From NCBI GenBank assembly GCA_029932445.1, contig JAOZQB010000051.1:1-16065 (forward strand): 16,065 bases of DNA, written 5' to 3'. The stretch is from Bacteroidales bacterium (lineage in GTDB: Bacteria > Bacteroidota > Bacteroidia > Bacteroidales > JAADGE01). The notes beneath the pieces were generated by a model. It was not told the DNA's origin, searched no databases, and saw only the letters and a list, made by a program, of their open reading frames with translations. The first letter of the stretch is position 1; the number at the start of each line of letters is the position of its first letter. Both the position numbers and the translations under genes were made by a program. Positions 1 through 8,049 of this stretch are shown here, in pieces.

Positions 1-39
1 AAAAAAATAAAATTATGATAATCCTAAAAATCTATTTTA

Positions 40-47
40 TAAATTTG
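40..47 (+). promoter_or_regulatory. Possible distal -7 box upstream of the cold-shock gene
   Basis: The sequence TAAATTTG fits the Bacteroidota -7 consensus TAnnTTTG exactly, but there is no TTG at the expected distance upstream. If used, it would give the cold-shock mRNA a leader of a little over 100 nt, as long leaders are common for cold-shock genes. In such AT-rich DNA the match could be chance. Confidence 0.2.
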
Positions 48-107
48 TAAATCTAAAAGTTGCATTTGCCGGTTGAATCTACCAATTTTAAAATTTTAAT
101 AAAAATA

Positions 108-137
108 CTGATATTAAAATAATTATACTTACATTTG
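108..137 (+). promoter_or_regulatory. Probable promoter of the cold-shock gene
   Basis: TACATTTG at 130-137 is an exact match to the Bacteroidota -7 box TAnnTTTG. CTG at 108-110, one base off the -33 TTG, lies 19 nt upstream, which is the usual spacing. Transcription would start near 142, leaving a short leader of roughly 20 nt before the ATG. Seen by eye only. Confidence 0.4.
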
Positions 138-164
138 CATTTTTAAAATTTATATTACAATACA

Positions 165-356
165 ATGAAAAAAGGAACAGTAAAATTTTTTAATGACACC
201 AAAGGTTTTGGTTTCATTATTGACGAAGAATCAAAAAGTGAATACTTCGTACACGTATCAGGTTTAATTGATGAAGTTCATGAAGGCGATGCCGTTGAAT
301 TTGAATTAACCGAAGGCAGAAAAGGATTAAATGCAGTAAATGTAAAAGTAATTTAA
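165..356 (+). CDS. Cold-shock domain protein (CspA family)
   Basis: This is a 63-residue single-domain cold-shock protein, a small beta-barrel that binds single-stranded RNA or DNA and melts mRNA secondary structure. RNP1 is visible at residues 13-18 (KGFGFI) and RNP2 at 28-31 (FVHV), followed by the short loop and C-terminal strand ending KGLNAVNVKVI. The family is usually 65-70 residues, so this is complete but slightly short. RNP2 has Val where CspA has Phe (FVHF), a substitution I associate with short Bacteroidota homologues. The ATG sits in an A-rich context with no Shine-Dalgarno sequence. The gene has its own probable promoter and a strong terminator, so it appears monocistronic. Whether it is induced by cold or constitutive cannot be read from the sequence. 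Confidence 0.95.
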   Translation: MKKGTVKFFNDTKGFGFIIDEESKSEYFVHVSGLIDEVHEGDAVEFELTEGRKGLNAVNVKVI

Positions 357-381
357 TATTTATTCTTTGACTTTTTTGAAT

Positions 382-412
382 AAGCTCGTCAATTTTGGCG
401 AGCTTTTTCTTT
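382..412 (+). terminator. Rho-independent terminator of the cold-shock gene
   Basis: A 9-bp stem (AAGCTCGTC at 382-390 pairing with GGCGAGCTT at 397-405, one G-U pair) with a 6-nt AATTTT loop runs directly into TTTCTTTT. It lies 25 nt after the cold-shock stop codon and is oriented to end that transcript. The stem is GC-rich against an AT-rich background. Confidence 0.9.
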
Positions 413-492
413 TATCGGATTTTTAAATTTATTTTATGGATTTAATTTGAAAACTTTATCTAAAGTATGTAAACCTATAAAATAAAATTACA

Positions 493-2337
493 ATGAAATT
501 TTTATTTTCCCTCTTATTTATTAGTTTCTTTACATTAAACATTTCAATCGCACAAAACACGATATCCGGAAAAGTAACTGACGAAAGCGGTGCAGCACTT
601 CCCGGGGTTTCCGTTTTGGAAAAAGGAACGTCAAACGGAACAATGACGATAAAAGACGGAACTTATTCTATAAAGGTAAATTCAAAATCGAAATATCTTG
701 TTTTCTCATATATCGGTATGAAAACAATTGAAAAAAAAATAACAAGTGATACTTTAAATTTGATAATGTCAGTTTCGGAAGAAGAATTAGACGAAGTTGT
801 CGTTACAAGCCTTGGAATCAGTAAAATAAAAAAAGCATTTGGATATCATACAAGAAGTGACAGACCGTCGGCAGAATATGAAACTTTTGATTATGCAACG
901 GTTAAACGAGATAAAACAGAAAGCAACGAAAGAACCGTCAAAAGCGGATTATTAACTGCGGGTGAACTTAACGATTACGGGAAATGGGAACTTTGGAAAG
1001 ATATTTCCGAAAATCAACTTAAAACTTTCAAATCCGTTTGGAATATGATGCCTCAACACAGATATTGTGTTCAAGTTACCAATTATAAAGACAAACCCAT
1101 AGTAAATGCAAAGGTATTTCTGCAAACCAAAAAAGGTGATACAATTTGGGCAGCTTCTACTGATAATACAGGAAAAGCAGAACTTTGGCTTAATGTTTTA
1201 AACGAAACTTATTCTGACAAAGATCTTTACATCAACATTACAGATATGGGTCAATCCTATAAATTATTGAAACCTGATAAATTTCATGACGGAATAAATT
1301 TCATAAGCATTCCTGCAGAATGTTATGTTCCCGAAAAGGCAGATATTGCATTTGTTGTTGATGCAACCGGTTCAATGGGTGATGAAATCGCATACCTGAA
1401 AGCAGAATTAGAAGATGTATTAAACAAAATTCAAAAACAGCATAAAGATATTACCGTCAATACGGCAAGTGTTTTTTACAGGGATATTCATGATACATAT
1501 CTGACACAGAAATCAGATTTCTCAAAAGACATTAAACAAACAATACAATTTATTAATAAGCAAAGTGCCGGCGGCGGAGGCGATTTCCCCGAAGCCGCAG
1601 ATGCCGGATTAAATACTGCAATAAATGAATTAAACTGGTCTGAAGATGCTTTAACAAAAGTTGTTTTTCTGATATTAGATGCACCGCCGCATTCAGATGC
1701 AGAAAGCGTTAAAAAAATGCAGAAATTAACAAAAGAAGCTGCTGCAAAAGGCATTCGTATCGTTCCTGTTACAGCCAGCGGAATTGATAAAAGTACCGAA
1801 TATTTAATGCGATCAATCGCACTTGCAACAAACGGAACTTATGTTTTTTTAACTGATGACAGCGGAATCGGAAATGCACATATCAAACCGACAACCGATG
1901 AATATCAGGTTGAATTTTTAAATGATGTATTTATCCGATTAATTAATCAATACTTAAGCATTCCTGATTGTGAAGAAGACATTGTTTATAATAAAGAAGA
2001 AATTCAAGATACATCCTACATTGCCGACAATTCAATTCCTCAAGATACGAGTGCTGTTGACACAACCGATGCAACACATATTGACAACACGGTAATTCCC
2101 GGAAAAGTAAAATACTACCCCAACCCGACTATTGATATTTTGAATATTGAATTCAGCGGAGACATGAAAGAAATGTTTTTAGCGGATGTTTCAGGAAAAA
2201 TTTTGCAACGATTTGATATTCAGAGAAAAAATTCATTCCGTATCAGTTTATCTAAATATCCTTCAGGTATTTATTTCATTCAATATCAAAACGGAGAACG
2301 TTGGCAAACCGGAAAAATTATTCACACAAAATTGTAA
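493..2337 (+). CDS. Secreted vWA-domain protein with SusC-like N-terminus and T9SS sorting domain
   Basis: A 614-residue exported protein. Residues 1-21 are a signal peptide. Residues about 22-98 form a carboxypeptidase-regulatory-like beta-sandwich (ISGKVTDESG, GVSVLEKGTS, YIGMKTIE), followed at 100-118 by DEVVVTSLGIS...KKAFGY, which resembles the TonB box and plug start of SusC receptors. No beta-barrel follows. Residues about 145-275 include a second Ig-like segment (VQVTNYKDKPIVNAKVFL). A von Willebrand A domain spans about 283-480, with the metal site as D290-A-T292-G-S294 (DxTxS rather than DxSxS) and D396 after the central strand. Residues 541-614 (YYPNPTIDILNIEF ... GIYFIQY) are a type A T9SS sorting domain. 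It is probably carried to the cell surface or medium and may bind a protein ligand through the vWA metal site. The ligand is unknown. No obvious operon partner. Confidence 0.85.
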   Translation: MKFLFSLLFISFFTLNISIAQNTISGKVTDESGAALPGVSVLEKGTSNGTMTIKDGTYSIKVNSKSKYLVFSYIGMKTIEKKITSDTLNLIMSVSEEELDEVVVTSLGISKIKKAFGYHTRSDRPSAEYETFDYATVKRDKTESNERTVKSGLLTAGELNDYGKWELWKDISENQLKTFKSVWNMMPQHRYCVQVTNYKDKPIVNAKVFLQTKKGDTIWAASTDNTGKAELWLNVLNETYSDKDLYINITDMGQSYKLLKPDKFHDGINFISIPAECYVPEKADIAFVVDATGSMGDEIAYLKAELEDVLNKIQKQHKDITVNTASVFYRDIHDTYLTQKSDFSKDIKQTIQFINKQSAGGGGDFPEAADAGLNTAINELNWSEDALTKVVFLILDAPPHSDAESVKKMQKLTKEAAAKGIRIVPVTASGIDKSTEYLMRSIALATNGTYVFLTDDSGIGNAHIKPTTDEYQVEFLNDVFIRLINQYLSIPDCEEDIVYNKEEIQDTSYIADNSIPQDTSAVDTTDATHIDNTVIPGKVKYYPNPTIDILNIEFSGDMKEMFLADVSGKILQRFDIQRKNSFRISLSKYPSGIYFIQYQNGERWQTGKIIHTKL

Positions 2338-2402
2338 AATAACGATTTCTGATTTAAGCCTAATAAATTGTTTCGGTCAAAAACAAGGGTTTTAAATAAA
2401 TT

Positions 2403-2431
2403 CTGATATTTTTGTAGTAATATTAATTTTG
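2403..2431 (+). promoter_or_regulatory. Possible promoter of the patatin-like lipase gene
   Basis: Two exact TAnnTTTG boxes lie close together: TATTTTTG at 2407-2414 and TAATTTTG at 2424-2431. For the second, CTG at 2403-2405 (one base off TTG) lies 18 nt upstream. Either would give a leader of about 40-60 nt before the TTG start at 2478. The AT-rich context makes chance matches likely. Confidence 0.3.
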
Positions 2432-2477
2432 AAATATAATTATTACTCTGAAAAGAATCATAGAAACATATCATAAT

Positions 2478-4676
2478 TTGATACAATTTTTACCGGTGCG
2501 ATTATTATTGGTAAATCTTCGGCGTAATCGATTTTTGTTTCTTTTATGGTTCTTTGCTTTTATGATTGTCAGCGGAAATTTCGGTTCGGAATACGGAATT
2601 CCCTCCTTATTTTTCTCGCCGGAATATTTACATAAAGTCAATTTTATTTCTTATTTTTTTCTGGGAATCAGTTTCGGTATTTTTTTTATTGCTTTTCATA
2701 TTTCAGGATATATTTCTAATGCCTATTTATTTCCGTTTCTTGCTACGGTAAAAAATCCTTTCTACAAATTTTCACTGAATAATTTCATTATCCCTTTTAC
2801 TTTTATTATAACTTATTTTGTTAAATCTATAGATTTCCAAATTTATATTCAATATTTCTCAGGATTTGAAATTTTTCTTAACTGTTTAGGATTGTTATCC
2901 GGAATTACTTTATTGTATTCTCTTTCATTCAAATGGTTTAAAACCAGGAATATTGATTTAAATATTTTAGAAGAAAAGTTAAAAAAGAAGAAAAAAAAGA
3001 TTCCGAAGACAATTGAAAAAATTCGTGATTATGATGAAGAATGGAAAAAAACACATACCCCTGATGCAACCAGTCGTTTTTGGTCTGTTAAAACATATTT
3101 AAAGTCTCCTTCAAAAATTAAACGTACTCAAATTTTTAAGCATTACGACCCGAAAAAAATTCAAAAAGTTTTGGTTCATAATCATATCGATGCATTAATT
3201 TATTCCGGAGTTTTAATCTTAATTATTTTTATTTTGGGATTGTATAAAGAAATTCCGGCATTTGTTCTCCCGGCTGCAGTAAGTATTATGTTGTTGATTT
3301 CTTTTATTGTTATTGCTTTTACAACCGTTTATGCTTTTTTTAAAGAATGGTCCGCATTTATTTTTATTCTGTTTTTAATCCTTCTGTCTCAAGCCAATCA
3401 AAGAGGACTTCTTGATTATCATCAATCGGCATACGGGATAAATTATAAAGCAGAACAAAAAGATTCTGTGTCAACGGAAGATTATCATAAGATTCAAGAA
3501 AAAGATTATGAAACAGTTCTTCAAATTTTAGAAAAACGAAAAAAACAGCTTGTAAATTCAAAACAAAAATCTTCATTTGTATTTGTGAATACTGCCGGAG
3601 GCGGTTTAAAGGCAAGTGTCTGGACTTTTTCAATATTAGCTTATCTTGACGTTGTAACAAGAAATCATTTTTTTGAACACGTTCAATTAATAACCGGAGC
3701 ATCAGGAGGGATGCTCGGAGCTGCCTATGCAAGAGAACTTTATTTACAGAAGACGAATAATAAAATTAAAACATGGCATAATGATACAATTATAAATAAT
3801 CTTTCAAAAGATATGTTAAATCCTATTGCGTTCAGTTATGTTTCGTCGGATTTATTCTACATCTTTCAGAAATTTAAATACAACAATAATTTTTATTATA
3901 AAGACAGAGCATACATGCTCGAAAAGTCACTTAATGAACATACCCGGTCAATTCTTGACAAGCCGATATCGGCATATAATAAACCGGAACTTGAAGCTGT
4001 TATTCCTATGCTGATTTTCAGTCCTGCCGAAATTGAAAACGGAAGAAAAGTTTTGATTTCTTCTACCGGCATTTCATTTTTATGTTATCCATTTAAGACA
4101 ATTCAAAACAGTAATTCAAAAATAAATATCGATTTTCATAATAAATACAAAAATTACGGTTCCGAAAACCTGCGTTTTACAACTGCTGTTAGGATGAATG
4201 CAAGTTTTCCGTTTATATCACCTTATGTTTCCATGCCCGGAAAAGATCGACTGAAATTATCGGATGCCGGCATGAATGATAATTACGGTTTATCTACATC
4301 TTTACAATTCTTATCTGCTTATTCGGATTGGTTTGTAAAAAATACCGACAGAATAATTTTTATTAATATAAGTTGTGACGGAAAAAGTGACAAATCTTCC
4401 GACTTTAATTTTCTGTCGGATTTAACAGAACCCTTTCAAGGTGCTTTAAATAATTACTTTAATTTTCAAAGGATGAACGGTGAAAATCTCTACCGTCAAA
4501 CACAAAAACAACTTCGCAAAAAAATTGTATTTATTAACTTCCAAATTAACAGTAATAAAAGACATATATCGGTTAGCTGGCATCTGACCAATCGTGAAAA
4601 AAAGATTATTTCAAAAGCAATGAATAATTCTCAAAATCAAAAAGAAATAAATAAATTCCTAAACGCTTTTTATTAA
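2478..4676 (+). CDS. Membrane-anchored patatin-like phospholipase
   Basis: A 732-residue protein in two halves. The N-terminal half has about seven hydrophobic segments (roughly residues 14-33, 55-76, 100-118, 129-150, 240-258, 262-288 and 290-306). A Lys-rich stretch at about 166-190 lies in the long loop between the fourth and fifth, which is therefore likely cytoplasmic. The C-terminal half is a patatin/cPLA2-type Ser-Asp acyl hydrolase: a glycine-rich oxyanion loop GGGLKA at 374-379, nucleophile elbow GASGG with S409, and catalytic D596 in DAG, followed by NYGL. By family it should cleave acyl chains from lipids; the substrate is unknown. TTG is taken as start because no in-frame ATG occurs between the stop at 2430 and this codon, and the next Met would cut into the first membrane segment. 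The gene stands alone, 140 bp after the vWA gene. The fusion to a polytopic membrane module is less usual than soluble patatins. Confidence 0.8.
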   Translation: MIQFLPVRLLLVNLRRNRFLFLLWFFAFMIVSGNFGSEYGIPSLFFSPEYLHKVNFISYFFLGISFGIFFIAFHISGYISNAYLFPFLATVKNPFYKFSLNNFIIPFTFIITYFVKSIDFQIYIQYFSGFEIFLNCLGLLSGITLLYSLSFKWFKTRNIDLNILEEKLKKKKKKIPKTIEKIRDYDEEWKKTHTPDATSRFWSVKTYLKSPSKIKRTQIFKHYDPKKIQKVLVHNHIDALIYSGVLILIIFILGLYKEIPAFVLPAAVSIMLLISFIVIAFTTVYAFFKEWSAFIFILFLILLSQANQRGLLDYHQSAYGINYKAEQKDSVSTEDYHKIQEKDYETVLQILEKRKKQLVNSKQKSSFVFVNTAGGGLKASVWTFSILAYLDVVTRNHFFEHVQLITGASGGMLGAAYARELYLQKTNNKIKTWHNDTIINNLSKDMLNPIAFSYVSSDLFYIFQKFKYNNNFYYKDRAYMLEKSLNEHTRSILDKPISAYNKPELEAVIPMLIFSPAEIENGRKVLISSTGISFLCYPFKTIQNSNSKINIDFHNKYKNYGSENLRFTTAVRMNASFPFISPYVSMPGKDRLKLSDAGMNDNYGLSTSLQFLSAYSDWFVKNTDRIIFINISCDGKSDKSSDFNFLSDLTEPFQGALNNYFNFQRMNGENLYRQTQKQLRKKIVFINFQINSNKRHISVSWHLTNREKKIISKAMNNSQNQKEINKFLNAFY

Positions 4677-4813
4677 CATGAGTTATTAATTATTGAAACT
4701 AACCGTTATTTTATCAATATTATGATACCGTTCATAAAAAAATACTGAATTTTCATTCAGGACAACTGTTTTTGTTATATATTGCAATTTTACAAATTCT
4801 CAAACCAATCCTT

Positions 4814-5245
4814 ATGAAACAAATTAAAGTAATCGGACTACTTTTAATTTTAGGACTTGTTTCCTTTACAAGCTGCGAATCGGTTGACGGAGCACAAAAA
4901 GTTGCAGACAATTTCTTTCAAGCTTTCAATAATCAAGATGAAAAAGCTATGGAAACAATATTAGACCAAGAATTTATAATTGATGCCGGCATAAAAGATG
5001 ATTTTTATGATGTTTTCGATCAACATGCTTCAGCTTTGGGAAATATCAAAGAATATGAACGTTATGCATTTTCCACAAACATTAATAACGGGGTAACAAC
5101 GGTAACTTTAAAATTCAAATGTGAAACAGATAAAAAAAACCCTGTTTATGAAAAATTAAAATTCGTTCAACGTGGTGAGGATTATAAAGTTATTGCATTT
5201 CAATATAATACTGACAAATCAGCCATAGACAACGAAGAAAAATAA
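4814..5245 (+). CDS. Small lipoprotein, possibly NTF2-like fold
   Basis: A 143-residue lipoprotein of unknown function. The N-terminus is KQIK, then a hydrophobic stretch, then a lipobox ending FTSC with Cys21 as the lipidated residue. The mature part begins with a helix pattern (AQKVADNFFQAFNNQDEKAMETIL) followed by alternating strands, which resembles the NTF2-like/SnoaL or DUF4878 class of small lipoproteins. This fold guess is from pattern only. I chose the ATG at 4814 over an in-frame TTG at 4772, because the ATG gives a canonical lipoprotein signal peptide, whereas the TTG would put 14 extra residues before it. A terminator follows the gene. Confidence 0.75.
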   Translation: MKQIKVIGLLLILGLVSFTSCESVDGAQKVADNFFQAFNNQDEKAMETILDQEFIIDAGIKDDFYDVFDQHASALGNIKEYERYAFSTNINNGVTTVTLKFKCETDKKNPVYEKLKFVQRGEDYKVIAFQYNTDKSAIDNEEK

Positions 5246-5270
5246 GATATCAGAACACTAAAAAATGAGC

Positions 5271-5310
5271 AGAGGGATATTTAAAAATATTCCTCTTTAT
5301 TAACTTTTTA
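5271..5310 (+). terminator. Rho-independent terminator after the small lipoprotein
   Basis: An 11-bp stem (5271-5281 with 5286-5296, one G-U pair) and a 4-nt TAAA loop is followed by a T-rich run (TTTATTAACTTTTT). It is 25 nt downstream of the lipoprotein stop and separates it from the next gene. Confidence 0.8.
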
Positions 5311-5338
5311 AATTATTATAAATCAATTACGAATAACT

Positions 5339-6151
5339 ATGAAAAAATCTATATTAATTGCAGCATTGTTTATATATATATCTGGGTTTTCTCAAAAATC
5401 ATCAAAAATGAGTAATTATTATTATGATGCAACTTTCGGAGAACAATTCGGTATAATTTTAAAAGCAACAGATATTGTATCTAAAGCAGATTTCGTAAAA
5501 TTAGGTCTTGAAATTAATAATAAATCAGATAATTATGTAATTGCTTATAAAGACAAATGCAAATTTGTCGTAAACAACAACTCCTATTTCCCGAAATCTG
5601 TTAAAAAAGGAAAAATTCTCAAACCCGGAAAGAAAGAAACTATTACTGTTAAGTCAGCCGGACAAACAAATTATCTTGTTGATAATATTGATTTTAAACC
5701 GGAAGGGTTTTTCACATTTCCTTCAGAAGGAAAAATAATTGAAACTAAGGATTTCCATTTACCTCCCTCTGAAAATACCATAAAAAACAGCAGTTTTAAA
5801 ATTAATATGTTAAAATTAAAAAAGCAAACAGATGAAACTGCAATAAAATTTAAATGCACATACACAGGAAACAAAATCGGCATTATTAATCCGTCTCAAT
5901 GTGTATTAAGAACTGAAGACGGAAAAGAATGGGCACCTGTTAATTCAAAAGAAAAAATTAAAATTCTTCAAAAAAACGAATCTGAAAATTTTACCTTAAT
6001 TTTTGAAATTCCGGGGAAAATAACCGATATGCAATTTGCCGAAATGGATATCGTTTGGAAAAATACTTATAGTGAACCGGACTTAAGCGAATTAAGTTTT
6101 GATATCCAACACATCAATATTGATGAATTTACCACAAAAGATAAAAATTAA
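5339..6151 (+). CDS. Exported two-domain beta-sandwich protein of unknown function
   Basis: A 270-residue protein I do not recognise. It has a short signal peptide (KKSILIAALF..., probable cleavage near SGFSQ at about residue 19) and no lipobox Cys, so it is likely periplasmic. The mature part looks like two similar beta-rich halves, about residues 25-145 and 150-258. Each has strands of the kind seen in DUF4352/TRF2-like Ig-fold domains: an early F.V.KLGLEINNKS / AIKFKCTYTGNK strand pair, then a segment on a residue position in the protein (FVVNNNSYFPK / CVLRTEDGKEWAP), then a KPGKKETITV / NESENFTLIFEI strand. The acidic tail ends in a run of charged residues. The product of the gene before it is also exported, but a terminator separates the two, so co-transcription is not supported. 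Confidence 0.7.
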   Translation: MKKSILIAALFIYISGFSQKSSKMSNYYYDATFGEQFGIILKATDIVSKADFVKLGLEINNKSDNYVIAYKDKCKFVVNNNSYFPKSVKKGKILKPGKKETITVKSAGQTNYLVDNIDFKPEGFFTFPSEGKIIETKDFHLPPSENTIKNSSFKINMLKLKKQTDETAIKFKCTYTGNKIGIINPSQCVLRTEDGKEWAPVNSKEKIKILQKNESENFTLIFEIPGKITDMQFAEMDIVWKNTYSEPDLSELSFDIQHINIDEFTTKDKN

Positions 6152-6170
6152 AATATGAAATTTTCATATT
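6152..6170. repeat. AT-rich palindrome directly after a stop codon
   Basis: AATATGAAA and TTTCATATT are perfect inverted arms around a single T, beginning at the base after the stop of the preceding gene. The stem is weak in GC and is followed by ACTTTATAAAT rather than a clean T run, so it may be a weak terminator or mRNA 3'-end stabiliser. Confidence 0.4.
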
Positions 6171-6245
6171 ACTTTATAAATATATTTAGCATCAAATAAT
6201 TATTTATCGTATATTTACATAAATTTTAACACCAAAACACACATT

Positions 6246-7931
6246 TTGACATTGTTTCATTCAATACTCAAATTACTGAAGAACAAAAAAATCTCTGACT
6301 TTCCTGATGAATCTCGTCATCGATTTCTGTTGTTGAATTTTATTTTATTAGTTTCCGGCGTAACAAGTTTAATATTTGCTGTTGTACATATTTTTTTCTT
6401 TGAACAATCATTCGGTTATGTCCTTTTTACAGTTTTTGTTATTTCTTTAATTCTTTTCGTATTTTTTAATATCAGTTTAAATTATAAAGTTTATTCTACA
6501 ATTACCATCCTTATTTTTACTGTTTTCTTTAGTTTAATTACTTTAATCGGTGCCGGAAATAAAACAGGTTTAATATGGGGACTTGCATACCCTGTTATGC
6601 TTGCATTTACGACTAAATATAGACAATACAACATTTGGTCTTTATTTTTTTTAGGTATTAATCTGGGAATATTTTTTATTCCGAATCATTTTGAATTTTG
6701 GTCAGATTATTCTTCAGATATTATCATGAGATATCTGTTTGCTTATTTATTGATTTATACACTGCTTGAATTTTATCTCAGATTAAAGCAACAAACGATT
6801 AGTAAACAAGAAAAAGAATTAATTGAAACAAAACATCATTTACTCGAAAAAGACAAATTCATTTCTTCTTTATCCTATGAAATAAGAACCCCTTTAAATA
6901 ATATTACGGGAATAATAAATCATCAGCGAGAATCAATCAGTGAAGATGCAATAGATGAAATTGAACTGTCAATCAGTAATTTAGCATTAATTCTTAATAA
7001 AATACCGAAACATACGGAATCTAATATTTTGCATTTAACGGGTGAAAAAACCTTATTTAAATTAAACGAAATAATAAAAAAAACAATAAGCCTGTTCCAA
7101 ACAGATAAATACACAAAACTTCGTTTTAATTTGTTTTTATCTTCCAAGCTTACCGAGAAAGTATACGGTGATCGAATTAGTTTTATGCAAATATTAATTT
7201 CAACAATTGATTTTTTCTTTAACCGGTCAAATGAAAATCCTTTAAAAATTGATATCGTTTCACAAGAAACTGAAAATGGAACTATTTTAATTAAAGTTTC
7301 ATGCAAAATCGATAATTTAATTTTTCCGAAAAATTTAAGTGCTGAAAATTTTATTAATGATATAAAAGATTTAGAAATAATTAATCAAATTTCAGAATCT
7401 TTAAACGTAAATTTTACAATTGATAAAAATACCGAAAATTTCTCGACACTTTTTAAATTCAACTTTGAAGATTTACCGGTTGAAACGGTCAGTGATAAAA
7501 AAGATTCAAATTCCGTTGTTGTTTCGGAACCTTATACGCACAAAAAAATCCTACTTAAAGATGCCAATGTTTTATTAGTAGAAGATGATATAATCAACAG
7601 CAAAGTAATGACATTAAACATTCAAAAACTCGTCAAAAAAATTATTATTGCCGGAAACGGAAAAGAAGCCCTCGAAAAATTCTCGGAAACAAAAGTCGAT
7701 ATTATATTAATGGATATTCGAATGCCTTTGATGGATGGTTTTAAAACAACTGAAAAAATCAGAGAAGCAGAAATCGGAACCGGTTCACGAGTTCCCATTA
7801 TTGCTGTTACGGCTAATGCTTCTTCGGAAGTTAAGAAACATTGTTTTGAGGTTGGGATGAATGATTATACGACAAAACCAACTAACTACAAACTGCTTCT
7901 GAAAAAAATGAAGAAGCTTCTTGAAGGTTAA
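6246..7931 (+). CDS. Degenerate hybrid histidine kinase with intact receiver domain
   Basis: A 561-residue membrane signalling protein. Five to six hydrophobic segments fill about residues 27-178, followed by a short coiled linker (KQEKELIETKHHLLEKDK). The H-box region reads SLSYEIRTPLN, so the phospho-accepting His is Tyr211. The ATPase half (about 300-410) keeps the outline (VYGDRISFMQIL, a DLEIINQISESLN segment, then a TLFKFNF end strand). However, the N-box asparagines, the DxGxG of G1 and the GLGL of G2 are all gone. The receiver domain (about 440-560) is complete: D447/D448, phospho-accepting D490 in MDIRMP, T522 and K544. It probably cannot autophosphorylate and may act as a membrane-bound phosphate acceptor or scaffold for another kinase. 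No in-frame ATG precedes residue 117, so a TTG start at 6246 (or 6252) is required. No response regulator gene lies beside it. Confidence 0.85.
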   Translation: MTLFHSILKLLKNKKISDFPDESRHRFLLLNFILLVSGVTSLIFAVVHIFFFEQSFGYVLFTVFVISLILFVFFNISLNYKVYSTITILIFTVFFSLITLIGAGNKTGLIWGLAYPVMLAFTTKYRQYNIWSLFFLGINLGIFFIPNHFEFWSDYSSDIIMRYLFAYLLIYTLLEFYLRLKQQTISKQEKELIETKHHLLEKDKFISSLSYEIRTPLNNITGIINHQRESISEDAIDEIELSISNLALILNKIPKHTESNILHLTGEKTLFKLNEIIKKTISLFQTDKYTKLRFNLFLSSKLTEKVYGDRISFMQILISTIDFFFNRSNENPLKIDIVSQETENGTILIKVSCKIDNLIFPKNLSAENFINDIKDLEIINQISESLNVNFTIDKNTENFSTLFKFNFEDLPVETVSDKKDSNSVVVSEPYTHKKILLKDANVLLVEDDIINSKVMTLNIQKLVKKIIIAGNGKEALEKFSETKVDIILMDIRMPLMDGFKTTEKIREAEIGTGSRVPIIAVTANASSEVKKHCFEVGMNDYTTKPTNYKLLLKKMKKLLEG

Positions 7932-8049
7932 CCCGAAAAATTTATAACCGGCAAAGCACTCACGAAAGTAATAAGCTGAATTCTATATAGGGTACTTCAG
8001 GAAATGTAACTTTTTTTAAAAACCGATTATTTTACAAGTTGCTGTATTC

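Noticed and set aside
1488..1754. Open frame on the - strand inside the vWA gene
   Set aside because: It lies wholly within a well-supported coding region with clear domain motifs and has no features of its own.
2186..2395. Open frame overlapping the end of the vWA gene
   Set aside because: It overlaps the T9SS sorting domain in another frame and shows no independent signal.
2478..4676. Patatin lipase as an effector of a CBASS-type defence system
   Set aside because: CBASS phospholipase effectors sit beside a cyclic-nucleotide synthase gene. None is present here, and the multi-span N-terminus is unlike those effectors.
4772..4813. TTG start adding 14 residues to the small lipoprotein
   Set aside because: The ATG at 4814 gives a standard lipoprotein signal peptide directly; the extension would add a second hydrophobic stretch before it.
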